Shown: one piece after another, positions 5,451-13,523 of the stretch
Layout of the letters: every line of letters starts with the position of its first letter
Position numbering within the stretch: the first letter of the stretch is position 1
Virus record (IMG/VR): IMGVR_UViG_3300042987_003110
Coordinates: 1-21,991 of that record
Source of the DNA: a virus
Length of the DNA: 21,991 nt
Strand: one strand, 5' to 3'
Notes under the pieces: model-generated
Seen by the model: the letters and a program-made list of their open reading frames with translations, nothing else
Told to the model about the DNA's origin: nothing
Database searches by the model: none
Translations under genes and position numbers: made by a program

Positions 5451-6095
5451 ATGGACTACGCTGCACTGCAGGTCGCCGTCGAGGACAGCACCGAGAACAC
5501 GTTCTCGTCTGTTGACTTTGCCACGCTCACCAAGCTGGCAGAGCAGAAGATCTATCAGACGGTGCAGCTTCCGATCCTTCGGAAGACCTCTACGCTGACG
5601 CTGATTATCGGCAACAGGAACCTGAGTCTTCCTTCGGACTTCCTGGCAGCGTACTCCTTGGCGGTCATTCTTGCCACGGGTGCCTACGAGTTCCTCCTGA
5701 ACAAGGATGTGAACTTCATGCGGGAGAGCTATCCGAACCCAGCGAGTACGGGTACGCCAAAGTACTACGCGCTTGACGGTACAGCTTCCACGCTGATCCA
5801 GCAGATCATTCTCGGTCCGACGCCGAATGCTGCGTTGAATGCGGAGCTGAACTACTTCTACCAGCCGCAGAGCATCGTCACAGCGGGCAACACATGGCTT
5901 GGTGACAACTTCGACACCGTGCTGTTCAATGCTGTCATGGTGGAAGCTGCTCGGTTTATGAAGGCTGAGCAGGACATTGTCCAGTTGTACGTCAGCCAGT
6001 TCAACGATTCGATCCTGCTGCTGAAGAACCTGGGCGACGGCAAGAACCGCCAAGACGCCTACCGCAGCGGTCAGGTCAGAAACCCGGTGAAGTGA
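5451..6095 (+). CDS. SU10-type phage adaptor protein
   Basis: This 214-residue protein follows the SU10 adaptor layout. An N-terminal helix region carries VEDSTENTFSSVDFATLTKLAEQKIYQ. A strand region follows with LSLPSDFLAAYSLAV and the YEFLLNKDVNFMRESYPNP / GTPKYYALDG block. Next comes IILGPTPNAALNAELNYFYQPQSI, then a helical end with NTWLGDNFDTVLFNAVMVEAARFMK and DAYRSGQVRNPVK. Adaptors of this family form the ring between portal and tail and help retain packaged DNA. The length is typical of the family as I know it. It begins three bases after the tiny gene upstream. Confidence 0.88.
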   Translation: MDYAALQVAVEDSTENTFSSVDFATLTKLAEQKIYQTVQLPILRKTSTLTLIIGNRNLSLPSDFLAAYSLAVILATGAYEFLLNKDVNFMRESYPNPASTGTPKYYALDGTASTLIQQIILGPTPNAALNAELNYFYQPQSIVTAGNTWLGDNFDTVLFNAVMVEAARFMKAEQDIVQLYVSQFNDSILLLKNLGDGKNRQDAYRSGQVRNPVK

Positions 6096-6096
6096 C

Positions 6097-6519
6097 ATGG
6101 CAATCCTCCAGGGAATGTGCTCCTCGTTCAAGCAGGAGTCTTGGCAGGGCATCCACAACCTTCCTGTGGACACCATCAAGCTGGCGCTCTACACCGCATC
6201 AGCAAACCTCAGTCAAGCCACGACGGATTACAGCCTTTCCACTGGGCAGGTTCCCGCTGGATCAGGGTATACCACTGGTGGCGTGACGCTTACCAACGTC
6301 CAAGTACTTCTCTCGGGGACCACCGCCTACGTCACGTTCGACAACCCTGTTTGGTCAGGCGCGTCTTTCACTTGCCGGGGTGGGTTGATCTACAACGAAT
6401 CCAAGGCCAACCGCGCCATCGCTGTGCTGGACTTCGGTTCTGACAAGACGGCGTCTGGCACGTTCACAATCCAGATGCCCGCAGCAACTGCAACAACGGC
6501 GCTGCTGCGCTTCGCTTGA
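6097..6519 (+). CDS. Conserved phage structural protein (SFKQExxxGIHN type)
   Basis: This 140-residue protein begins MAILQGMCSSFKQESWQGIHN, with DTIKLALYTASANL, SGYTTGGVTL, AYVTFDNPVWSGASFTCRGGLIYN and VLDFGSDKTASGTFTIQMP. These blocks form a beta-sandwich-like pattern and match a common small phage protein found next to tail fibre genes. I recall no assigned function. It starts one base after the adaptor stop. A virion role is likely from position and composition; it could decorate the tail or act in fibre assembly. Confidence 0.82.
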   Translation: MAILQGMCSSFKQESWQGIHNLPVDTIKLALYTASANLSQATTDYSLSTGQVPAGSGYTTGGVTLTNVQVLLSGTTAYVTFDNPVWSGASFTCRGGLIYNESKANRAIAVLDFGSDKTASGTFTIQMPAATATTALLRFA

Positions 6520-6527
6520 GGTAACCC

Positions 6528-7781
6528 ATGCCTTCTTCATACACCACCCTGCTGAAGTTCGAACTTCCTGTTCAGGGAGAGCTGTCGGGCACCTGGGGCA
6601 ACGTGGTCAACACGGCCATCACCACGCCCGTCTCTGAGGCCATCGCAGGGACGACCAGCATCACCGTTGGAGCCACAGACTACACCCTGACGAACGGGGA
6701 TGGATCTACGTCCAACGAAGCGCGGCGTATGTTCATCACGGCCACTGGCTCGCCCGGTGCGGCGCGGAACGTGATCTGCCCGGCCAGCAGCAAGCTCTAC
6801 GTCTTCACCAACAGCACGTCAGGCGGCTTCGCTATGACGCTGAAGACCTCGGCAGGGTCTGGCATCGCGGTCCCTGCTGGGCAGAGCAGGCTGCTGTACT
6901 GCAACGGCACCGACGTTGTAGAGGCGGTGAACGGTTTCGGCAGCATCTCCCTCACCACCGCCCTGGCAGCGACCTCTGGCGGCACTGGGCAGTCCAGCTT
7001 CGCGGTTGGAGACCTGCTGTACGCCTCCAGTACCACTGCGATCAGCAAGCTGACGGTGGGGGCAACCAACGCTGTCCTGACGGTCGCTGCGGGCATTCCT
7101 TCGTGGGTGTCCACGCTTCCTGCTGTATCTGGTGGCACGGGGCTATCGTCTCCCGGCACTGCGGGGAACGTTCTGAGTTCAGCCGGGGCGACATGGCAGA
7201 GCGTTGCAGTCAGCACGCTGGTGCCTGCCGCGACAGACACTGTCAGCGGGGTTGTTGAACTTGCCACTAGTGCCGAGGTGCAGGCCGGTACGGATACAAC
7301 GAGGGCTGTTACCCCTGCAACGCTGCATGCGGGGTCTTTGGTTCAAGGTACTGTGCAGAACAGCACCAGCGGTACATCCATCGATTTCACCGGCATCCCG
7401 TCGTGGGTTAAACGCATTACCGTGATGTTCAACGGAGTGAGCACTAACGGGACTTCATCGCTACAAGTACAGCTAGGAGATTCTGGTGGAGTAGAAACGA
7501 CGGGGTATGTTTCTAGTTCGCAAAGTACAGTTTTTTCTACCACAGGGTTGATTTTTACCCCGGGTGCCGTGGCGGTAAACAACTACAGCGGAGCCATGAC
7601 GTTGACGCTCATGACGGGCAATACGTGGACCGCCACAAGTTTGCTCACAAGAGATGATGCTGCTACTTTCTACGGCGCGGGAGTTAAAGCACTTTCGGCG
7701 ACGCTTGATAGGTTGAGAATTACTACTTTTCTTGGTGTAGACACCTTCGACGCAGGTCAGATCAACATCCTGTACGAATAA
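6528..7781 (+). CDS. Tail fibre protein
   Basis: This 417-residue fibre-like protein has an N-terminal attachment region with SGTWGNVVN (residues 20-28) and a beta-rich shaft. Collagen-like short repeats follow, SGGTGQSSFAVGDLLYASS (from residue 150) and SGGTGLSSPGTAGNVLSS (from 201). The tail-fibre repeat block ATDTVSGVVELATSAEVQAG is next (about residues 234-253), then a receptor-binding tip (about residues 270-417, with IPSWVKRITVMFNGVST). SGGTG and GVVELAT are hallmarks of phage tail fibres. GAGG at 6518-6521 supports the ATG. By eye, the DNA of the tip is more AT-rich than that of the shaft, as expected if the receptor-binding part was swapped in. Confidence 0.9.
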   Translation: MPSSYTTLLKFELPVQGELSGTWGNVVNTAITTPVSEAIAGTTSITVGATDYTLTNGDGSTSNEARRMFITATGSPGAARNVICPASSKLYVFTNSTSGGFAMTLKTSAGSGIAVPAGQSRLLYCNGTDVVEAVNGFGSISLTTALAATSGGTGQSSFAVGDLLYASSTTAISKLTVGATNAVLTVAAGIPSWVSTLPAVSGGTGLSSPGTAGNVLSSAGATWQSVAVSTLVPAATDTVSGVVELATSAEVQAGTDTTRAVTPATLHAGSLVQGTVQNSTSGTSIDFTGIPSWVKRITVMFNGVSTNGTSSLQVQLGDSGGVETTGYVSSSQSTVFSTTGLIFTPGAVAVNNYSGAMTLTLMTGNTWTATSLLTRDDAATFYGAGVKALSATLDRLRITTFLGVDTFDAGQINILYE

Positions 7782-7784
7782 CAC

Positions 7785-8261
7785 ATGAACTTCGATGCAG
7801 CCTTCAACATCCTCCTCAAGCACGAAGGAGGCTACGTCAACCATCCGTCCGACCCTGGCGGTTCCACCAATTACGGCATCACAGAAGCTGTGGCGCGAAG
7901 AGTGGGCTACAAGGGTACGATGCAAGACCTGCCTCTTGAACTTGCCAAGCGCATCTATCTTGAGGAATACTGGAAGCCCGTCCGTGCCGAGGAACTGCCC
8001 CCAGCGGTGCGCTACGCCATCTTCGACTCGGCGGTCAACTCCGGCGTTGCTCAAGCCGTTCGCTGGCTCCAGCGAGCCCTAGGCGTGGCGGATGACGGGG
8101 CCATCGGACCCAAGACGCTTGCTGCTGCCAATCAAGCCAACCCCGACGCCCTGCGGGCGCGTATCATCGCGCAGCGCATGCGTTTCCTGACGAATCTCAA
8201 TACCTTCGGCGCTTTCGGGCGCGGCTGGACCCGTCGCTGCTGCGACATCATGGAGATGTAA
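7785..8261 (+). CDS. Endolysin, GH108 muramidase
   Basis: This 158-residue lysozyme-like enzyme cleaves peptidoglycan. The GH108 core opens with ILLKHEGGYVNHPSDPGGSTNYGIT, where Glu14 in HEGGY is the expected catalytic acid. The family signature residues Asp23, Pro24, Gly25, Gly26 and Asn29-Tyr-Gly-Ile-Thr are all present. A peptidoglycan-binding region follows (about residues 78-155: FDSAVNSGVAQAVRWLQRAL, then DDGAIGPKTL, ending FGRGWTRR). There is no signal peptide, so export needs the holin encoded immediately downstream. The length is typical of the family. It sits three bases after the fibre gene with no obvious Shine-Dalgarno site. Confidence 0.95.
   Translation: MNFDAAFNILLKHEGGYVNHPSDPGGSTNYGITEAVARRVGYKGTMQDLPLELAKRIYLEEYWKPVRAEELPPAVRYAIFDSAVNSGVAQAVRWLQRALGVADDGAIGPKTLAAANQANPDALRARIIAQRMRFLTNLNTFGAFGRGWTRRCCDIMEM
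8252..8255 (+). promoter_or_regulatory. Shine-Dalgarno GGAG for the holin gene
   Basis: GGAG lies inside the last codons of the endolysin gene, six bases before the holin ATG at 8262. It supports translation of this short gene. Confidence 0.75.
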
Positions 8262-8429
8262 ATGAACGCCACGATCATCCAAGCGCTTGTTCGCCACATC
8301 CTGACCGCCGTTGCTGGCGGTTTTGCCGTCAAATACGGCATCGATGGTGGCACGGTGGACGTCATCATTGGCGGCGCCGCCGCTCTTGCCGGTGTGGGCT
8401 GGTCTGTTTACGACAAGCGCAAGCAATGA
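8262..8429 (+). CDS. Small holin-like membrane protein (Pam3 gp28-like)
   Basis: This 55-residue protein has two hydrophobic segments, HILTAVAGGFAVKYG (about residues 12-26) and VDVIIGGAAALAGVGWSVY (about 32-50). They are separated by a short turn (IDGGT) and followed by a basic tail (DKRKQ). The size, the two-helix plan and the ALVRHxLTA...GWSxY pattern resemble the small Pam3 gp28-type lysis proteins. The ATG comes immediately after the endolysin stop (TAAATG). A holin opens the inner membrane so the neighbouring endolysin can reach the wall. No spanin pair is seen in the window. Confidence 0.83.
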   Translation: MNATIIQALVRHILTAVAGGFAVKYGIDGGTVDVIIGGAAALAGVGWSVYDKRKQ

Positions 8430-8443
8430 GCTAGGGTTGCGTC

Positions 8444-10327
8444 ATGCCGCTGAAAAAGCTAGTACTGAAGCCCGGTGTAAACCGAGAGAACACTCGCTAC
8501 ACCAACGAGGGCGGCTGGTATGACTGCGACAAGGTCAGGTTCCGCTACGGCACCCCGGAAAAGATTGGCGGCTGGGCGCGTGTTTCGGCGAATACCTTCC
8601 TGGGTATCTGCCGCTCCTTGTGGCCCTGGGCCACGTTCTCCGGCGCAACGTACCTCGGGACCGGCACCAACCTCAAGTACTATATCGCGTTCGGCGGGGC
8701 GTACTACGACATCACGCCTCTTCGGACTACCACGACGCTTGGCACTGATCCGTTCACCGGCAACGGCACCACAACCGTTACCGTCAGTGCGCCTGCACAC
8801 GGCTGCACCAGCAACGATTTCGTGACGTTCAGCGGCGTCACGGGCACGTATGCGGCGCTGCTCAACGGAGAGTTCCAACTCACGTACATCGACGCCAACA
8901 GCTACACCATCACCACGAGCAGCGCCATTCCTGCGGGCGCGACGGGTGGTTCAGCGGTGTCCGCTGCGTATCAGATCGGTATCGGCGGGGAGATAGAAAG
9001 CCCAACTTCAGGTTGGGGTTCTGGTACGTGGTTGCCGACGGTCTGGGGCTCGGGCTCGATTAGCTCGCAGCCGCTGCGGATCTGGAACCACCAGAACTTC
9101 GGGCAGAACCTGATCTACGGCCCCAAAGGGGGTCCGCTGTACTACTGGGATGCAACCGTAGCCAACCCTTTGACCACGCGGGGCGTGGCGCTGTCGAGCA
9201 TTTCAGGGGCGACTGACGTACCGTCTTCGGTCAACCTGTTCATGGTGTCGGATGTGTCGCGCATCGTCATGGCGTTTGGGTGCCCTGACTACGGCAGCAC
9301 GACGCTTGACCCCATGCTGATCCGGTGGACCGACCAAGAGAGCGCGATCAATTGGTCTCCTTCGATCACTACCCAGGCGGGCAGCATTCGGCTGTCCCAC
9401 GGCAGTGCGATCCAGGCCGCGCTTCAAGTCCGCCAGGAGATCTTGGTCTGGACGGATACGTCGCTGTACTCGCTGCAGTATCTGACGGGCGAGCCGTGGT
9501 GGCAGGCGCAGCTTCTGGCCGACAACATCAGCATCCTCAGCGACCGGGCGTGCGCCGTTGCAGCGGGCGTTACCTATTGGATGGGGAACGAGAAGTTCTA
9601 CCTGTACGACGGGCGCGTGCAAGCGCTCCCCTGCGACGTCCGGGAATACGTGTTCCGCGACTTTAACTACAGCCAGAAAGAGTTGATCTTTGCCAGCACC
9701 GTTGATCAGTTCAACGAGATCTGGTGGTTCTACTGCTCTGCTGACTCGACGGTCGTGAACAAGTACGTGGTGTACAACTACGCTGAAAGGATCTGGTACT
9801 ACGGCACGCTCACCCGCAGCGCGTGGGTTGACGCAGGTCTGATTGGTGATTACCCGATATCTGCAGGCACGAACACCTTGATTTATCAAGAGTTCGGTGT
9901 TGACAACAACGAGACGGGCACTGCGGTGCCCATCACTGCATACATCACGTCAGCAGAGTTCGACATCGACGACGGGCACAACTTCGGTTTTGTCTGGCGG
10001 GTCATTCCTGACATCACCTTCCGGGGCTCGACCGCTGCGGCGCCTCAAGCTACGCTGAGCATGTTCCCGCTGCAAAACTCGGGCTCAGGCTACACGCGCG
10101 GTACGGTCCCTGTGAACAGCACAAGCGCGGACATGTCTGTGGCGGGAGAGAACGCCTACCCGATCATCCGCAGCGCTACGGTGCCTGTGGAGCAGTTCAC
10201 GGGCCAAGTCAACATCCGGGTCCGTGGGCGACAGATGTCCATGAAGATTGCCTCTGAAAACCTGGGTGTCCAGTGGCAGCTAGGTGCGCCGCGTATTGAC
10301 CTCAGGCCGGATGGGCGCAAGTCGTGA
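8444..10327 (+). CDS. Tail nozzle / gp10-like DNA stabilisation protein
   Basis: This 627-residue protein starts MPLKKLVLKPGVNRENTRY with NEGGWYDCDKVRFRYGTPEKIGGW. That opening is typical of phage stabilisation or nozzle proteins related to P22 gp10, which form a beta-propeller-like ring and plug or extend the tail tube. Recurring blade-like segments are seen: GQNLIYGPKGGPLYYWDA, RIVMAFGCPDYG, ILVWTDTSLYSLQYLTG, VTYWMGNEKFYLYDGRVQ and NEIWWFYCSADST. Residues 102-182 are an inserted beta domain also present in the next gene. The stop overlaps the next GTG start. The broad call is firm; the P22 equivalence is by family knowledge, not a search. Confidence 0.87.
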   Translation: MPLKKLVLKPGVNRENTRYTNEGGWYDCDKVRFRYGTPEKIGGWARVSANTFLGICRSLWPWATFSGATYLGTGTNLKYYIAFGGAYYDITPLRTTTTLGTDPFTGNGTTTVTVSAPAHGCTSNDFVTFSGVTGTYAALLNGEFQLTYIDANSYTITTSSAIPAGATGGSAVSAAYQIGIGGEIESPTSGWGSGTWLPTVWGSGSISSQPLRIWNHQNFGQNLIYGPKGGPLYYWDATVANPLTTRGVALSSISGATDVPSSVNLFMVSDVSRIVMAFGCPDYGSTTLDPMLIRWTDQESAINWSPSITTQAGSIRLSHGSAIQAALQVRQEILVWTDTSLYSLQYLTGEPWWQAQLLADNISILSDRACAVAAGVTYWMGNEKFYLYDGRVQALPCDVREYVFRDFNYSQKELIFASTVDQFNEIWWFYCSADSTVVNKYVVYNYAERIWYYGTLTRSAWVDAGLIGDYPISAGTNTLIYQEFGVDNNETGTAVPITAYITSAEFDIDDGHNFGFVWRVIPDITFRGSTAAAPQATLSMFPLQNSGSGYTRGTVPVNSTSADMSVAGENAYPIIRSATVPVEQFTGQVNIRVRGRQMSMKIASENLGVQWQLGAPRIDLRPDGRKS

Positions 10328-11961
10328 GTATTTTCTACAGCATTGTCAAGCGGTTCACAGCACCGTCGCTGCCGAAACCGACACAGACGTATGACCAAAG
10401 GTACTTTGACGCGCTAGTCAACGTCCTGCGGCTGTACTTCAACCAACTTGACGACCTTCTGGGGCGCATCGTGGCAGTAACTTCGGCAACCGTCCCGGTA
10501 TCAATCGGCGGCACCAACGTCGATGCGTTTGGCCGTCTGCGGATTAGCGCACCCTACACGCTCTTCGACAGTCAAAACCGCTACGCCGCAGACAACCAGT
10601 TTGACACAAACGCCGGGGGTTCTACAACCTACCTGCCGAACGAAGCGTTGGTGAGTCTGGATGTGACAGGAACGCTAGGCGCGGAAACGGTGCGACAGTC
10701 TTTCCGATCCTTCCCTTATCAACCGGGCAAGGGTCTTTTGGTGTTGGCCACGTTCGTGATGAACGCCGCCAAGTCTGGGCTTCGCCAGCGCATAGGGTAT
10801 TTCAACACACAAAACGGCGTGTTCTTCCAGCAGAACGACAGTGCATTAGCGTTTGTGCTTCGGTCCAACTCTATCCCCACCCCCGGTACGCCCAGTGATG
10901 CTCGCACAGTGACTCAGGCGAACTGGAACGGAGACAAGCTCGACGGCACCGGAGTGAGCGGATACACGCTCGACCCGACCAAGGCGCAGATCCTGTGGAT
11001 GGACTTCGAGTGGTTGGGTGTAGGTTCGGTGCGGTGTGGGTTCGTTATCAATGGTGAGTACATCGTCTGCCACACGTTCAACAATGCGAACGATATTGCC
11101 AGCGTTTACATGACAACGGCGATCCTGCCGGTGCGCTACGAGATCACAAACGTCACAGGCACGGGCAGTAGCTCATCGTTGAAACAGATCTGCTCCACGG
11201 TGATTTCCGAAGGTGGCTACGAGCAGTACTCTCCCGGGCATGTGGCGAGGCGCACCACAGCACTGGCTACGATTGGCACTACTTTCCTGCCGTTGGTGTC
11301 TATCCGGCTGTCTTCCTCGGCGCTTGGCGCAGTTGTCCTGCCGCAGCGGGTTCAGGTGCTGCCTACCACCAGCCAGAACTACGAGGTGGCGCTGGTCAAG
11401 AACCCGACACTGATCCGTAGAACAGCAACACTCAACAACCCGTTTGCTACTGTTAACGGATCTGCAACCGTTACGGTGACCGATGCAGGACACGGCGGTA
11501 CAACGGGGGACTACGTAAACTATTCCGGCGCTGCTGCGGCAGGTGGTCTAACCCTGAACGGTCGGTATCAGATCACCGTTCTGGGCGTTAACACTTACAC
11601 CATCACAGCATCTACCAATGCGACCGCTACTGTTGCGGCGGGCGGTGGGGCAGCGGTTGTTACTACGTATGAGATCAGCAACTCTGCTTGGTTGTCAGTC
11701 CCCACTGACTCCAACGTCCAGTACGACGTATCGGCCATAGCCATCTCCGGTGGCACCATTGTTCAAACGGACTACGTCACATCTAGCGGTAGCGGCGGCA
11801 CAAACCCCCTAGCGGATCCTTCGGGGTACAACTGGGACTTGCAGCTTGGGGCGTCGCTTGCGAACGTCAGCGACATCTACACCGTGCAGATCCGCACGGT
11901 CTCCGGGGCGACCACAGGCGATGCCGTGGGCTCGCTGTCGTTCTGGGACTTGACTCAGTGA
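10324..11961 (+). CDS. Large tail/virion structural protein, GTG start
   Basis: This 545-residue protein starts at a GTG overlapping the upstream stop (GTGA). The N-terminus is a helix (YDQRYFDALVNVLRLYFNQLDDLLGRI). Next comes the conserved block VDAFGRLRISAPYTLFDSQNRY (about residues 66-87), then a long beta-rich body. Residues 372-452 are a small beta domain (NPFxTVNGSATVTVTDAGHG ... NTYTITAST) also found in the nozzle gene. The DAFGRLRxSxPxTLFDS block is common in phage structural proteins adjacent to tail genes. No ATG lies near the conserved N-terminal helix, so GTG is accepted. It is probably an exterior tail or tail-tip component; the exact place is unknown. Confidence 0.85.
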   Translation: MSIFYSIVKRFTAPSLPKPTQTYDQRYFDALVNVLRLYFNQLDDLLGRIVAVTSATVPVSIGGTNVDAFGRLRISAPYTLFDSQNRYAADNQFDTNAGGSTTYLPNEALVSLDVTGTLGAETVRQSFRSFPYQPGKGLLVLATFVMNAAKSGLRQRIGYFNTQNGVFFQQNDSALAFVLRSNSIPTPGTPSDARTVTQANWNGDKLDGTGVSGYTLDPTKAQILWMDFEWLGVGSVRCGFVINGEYIVCHTFNNANDIASVYMTTAILPVRYEITNVTGTGSSSSLKQICSTVISEGGYEQYSPGHVARRTTALATIGTTFLPLVSIRLSSSALGAVVLPQRVQVLPTTSQNYEVALVKNPTLIRRTATLNNPFATVNGSATVTVTDAGHGGTTGDYVNYSGAAAAGGLTLNGRYQITVLGVNTYTITASTNATATVAAGGGAAVVTTYEISNSAWLSVPTDSNVQYDVSAIAISGGTIVQTDYVTSSGSGGTNPLADPSGYNWDLQLGASLANVSDIYTVQIRTVSGATTGDAVGSLSFWDLTQ

Positions 11962-11971
11962 GGTAGGACAC

Positions 11972-12835
11972 ATGGATCCAGGCGAAATCAGCGGGGCGAT
12001 GGACGCTGCGGCGAATGCTGCTGATTCCGGTCCTGGTGGCTCTGACACGAGAAACGAAAACTGGTCAGACTATGCATCCGGGTACGGCCTAAATGACGCC
12101 ATACCGGGTCTTGGTCCTTCGCAAACGGGGCCAATGCACTCCCCGGGGCTTAGCTATGCTACGCTCAATGTGCTCAATGATATCGGCCTCGGGAAGATGG
12201 GCATCCCAGGCTTCACCCAAAACGTAGAGCAAGCTCTCGCTGCACAGAACGTCCACAACGTCCTCAACTATGCCGCTCCCGCGCTTGCCAGTCTGGTTCC
12301 TGGCTACGGCACGGTGTCCGCGCTTGGCAAGGGCATTGCAAACATCCACGGCCTGATGACTGGCAGGCTGAGCGCTGAGGAAGTTGTGCCGGGGCTGGCT
12401 GCGGGATTGATCGGTGCGAAGACGGGGATCCCTTCCGGTATCCTTGAAGGCATCTTCACTGGAGACCTCGGCAAAACCGTAGGCTCCGGTGCGCAAGCAG
12501 GGCTTGGCGCTCTCGTAAGCGGCATCACGGGTAACCCATTTGCCGGTGCTTTGGCAAGCTCAACGCTTGGCCCCGCAGTCAACAGGGCAGCGTCAGAAGC
12601 TGTAGGCGGGTCGAAGTCTGGCGACTTGGGCGCAGCCCTCGGTCTGTCTTCGGCACCGTCTCAGGGGTCATCCCCCACAGGCAACACCTACGGCGACGCA
12701 GGTATCAACGCAGACACCTATTCTGTCCTGGCAGCGATAGAACAGGCAGCGCAAGAACCCAAGCAGCCCGAGTGGTCCTCACAGATGACTGCAGGACGCT
12801 ACGGCCCCCTGATGGACTACCAGTTTGGAGCGTGA
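11972..12835 (+). CDS. Gly/Ala-rich putative internal virion protein
   Basis: This 287-residue protein has a polar start (residues 1-60), then a long hydrophobic Gly/Ala-rich body (about residues 95-215: YAAPALASLVPGYGTVSALG, VVPGLAAGLIGAKTG, AGLGALVSGITGNPFAGALA). It ends TAGRYGPLMDYQFGA. Glycine-zipper-like hydrophobic stretches in a protein between tail and ejection genes suggest a membrane-active internal virion protein that helps the genome cross the host envelope. This is inference from composition and position. GAGG before the ATG supports the start. The GRYGPxM motif recurs in the next gene. Confidence 0.8.
   Translation: MDPGEISGAMDAAANAADSGPGGSDTRNENWSDYASGYGLNDAIPGLGPSQTGPMHSPGLSYATLNVLNDIGLGKMGIPGFTQNVEQALAAQNVHNVLNYAAPALASLVPGYGTVSALGKGIANIHGLMTGRLSAEEVVPGLAAGLIGAKTGIPSGILEGIFTGDLGKTVGSGAQAGLGALVSGITGNPFAGALASSTLGPAVNRAASEAVGGSKSGDLGAALGLSSAPSQGSSPTGNTYGDAGINADTYSVLAAIEQAAQEPKQPEWSSQMTAGRYGPLMDYQFGA
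12827..12830 (+). promoter_or_regulatory. Shine-Dalgarno GGAG that decides the 12837 start
   Basis: GGAG lies six bases before ATG 12837. An in-frame TTG at 12825 would overlap this site and has no ribosome site of its own, so the ATG is the better start. Confidence 0.75.
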
Positions 12836-12836
12836 T

Positions 12837-13523
12837 ATGTTGTACTTCCCGAAAGAAATCCTGCCGACCGACCTGTTCAGTGATGTATCTGACGCGGACC
12901 TCGCGTCCGCTGCGACGGGCTACGACATCGGCGCCCCATCGTCGTATTTTCTTCCGTCGTCCGGAAGCGGCAGCAACAGCTTCTTGGACACGCTCAGCAA
13001 GAGCATCGCATCGATGGGCAGCGGGCTGATGTCGCCGCGCGGCCTGTTTGGTCTTGCTGGTTTGCTTGCGGGCTACCTCGACCGCGACAAGCAGGGGCGG
13101 GGAGGGGTGCGCTTGAACCTGTCCCCGTCCAAGGTCAAAAAGCAGGTCGTTCAAGGTAGGTACGGCCCCGTCTCCATGACGGAGTACGCGGCTGACGGCG
13201 GGCTCATGCACGCGTACGCTACCGGTGGCGTGCTTACAGGCACCAAGCAGAACCCGCTTCCTATGGAGGACGGGGGCTTCGTGCTGACCGCCAAGGCGGT
13301 AGAAAACGGAACCCCGCACGGTATCCGCCAGCTTCTTCCGGAAGCCCAAATGATCCGTGGCCCGGGGACTGGTACAAGCGACCACATCCCTGCGACAATC
13401 GCCGGTAACACTCCTGCCCGCGTGTCCAACGGAGAGATGTATGTCCCCAAGGCTCAGGTTGATGCCGCAGGCGGCGCACAGGCTCTTTACGCACTGATGC
13501 GTCAACTCGAACGGAGCGCATGA
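12837..13523 (+). CDS. Putative virion protein with GPGTGTSDHIPATI motif
   Basis: This 228-residue protein has a polar N-terminus, a hydrophobic segment (about residues 60-80, MGSGLMSPRGLFGLAGLLAGY), and QGRYGPVSMTEYAADGG / AYATGG (residues 106-131). A conserved C-terminal block follows: GPGTGTSDHIPATI ... ARVSNGEMYVPKAQVDAAGG. The GxGTGTSDxIPAxI ... SxGExxVPxAxV pattern is well known in phage structural and internal virion proteins of unknown exact role. It begins one base after the previous stop, and its own stop overlaps the next start. It probably acts with the neighbouring internal proteins in DNA ejection. Confidence 0.84.
   Translation: MLYFPKEILPTDLFSDVSDADLASAATGYDIGAPSSYFLPSSGSGSNSFLDTLSKSIASMGSGLMSPRGLFGLAGLLAGYLDRDKQGRGGVRLNLSPSKVKKQVVQGRYGPVSMTEYAADGGLMHAYATGGVLTGTKQNPLPMEDGGFVLTAKAVENGTPHGIRQLLPEAQMIRGPGTGTSDHIPATIAGNTPARVSNGEMYVPKAQVDAAGGAQALYALMRQLERSA
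13513..13516 (+). promoter_or_regulatory. Shine-Dalgarno GGAG before the ATGATG start
   Basis: GGAG is three bases before ATG 13520 and six bases before ATG 13523. The same GGAG-plus-six spacing is used one gene upstream, which favours 13523. Confidence 0.7.

Noticed and set aside
5079-6179. Minus-strand open frame of 366 codons
   Set aside because: It spans four plus-strand genes with family matches and shows no recognisable motif.
8427-8446. Possible terminator after the holin gene
   Set aside because: The 14-base gap has no inverted repeat or T-run.
12825-12836. TTG start four codons upstream for the gene at 12837
   Set aside because: GGAG with six-base spacing favours ATG 12837 and overlaps the TTG position.
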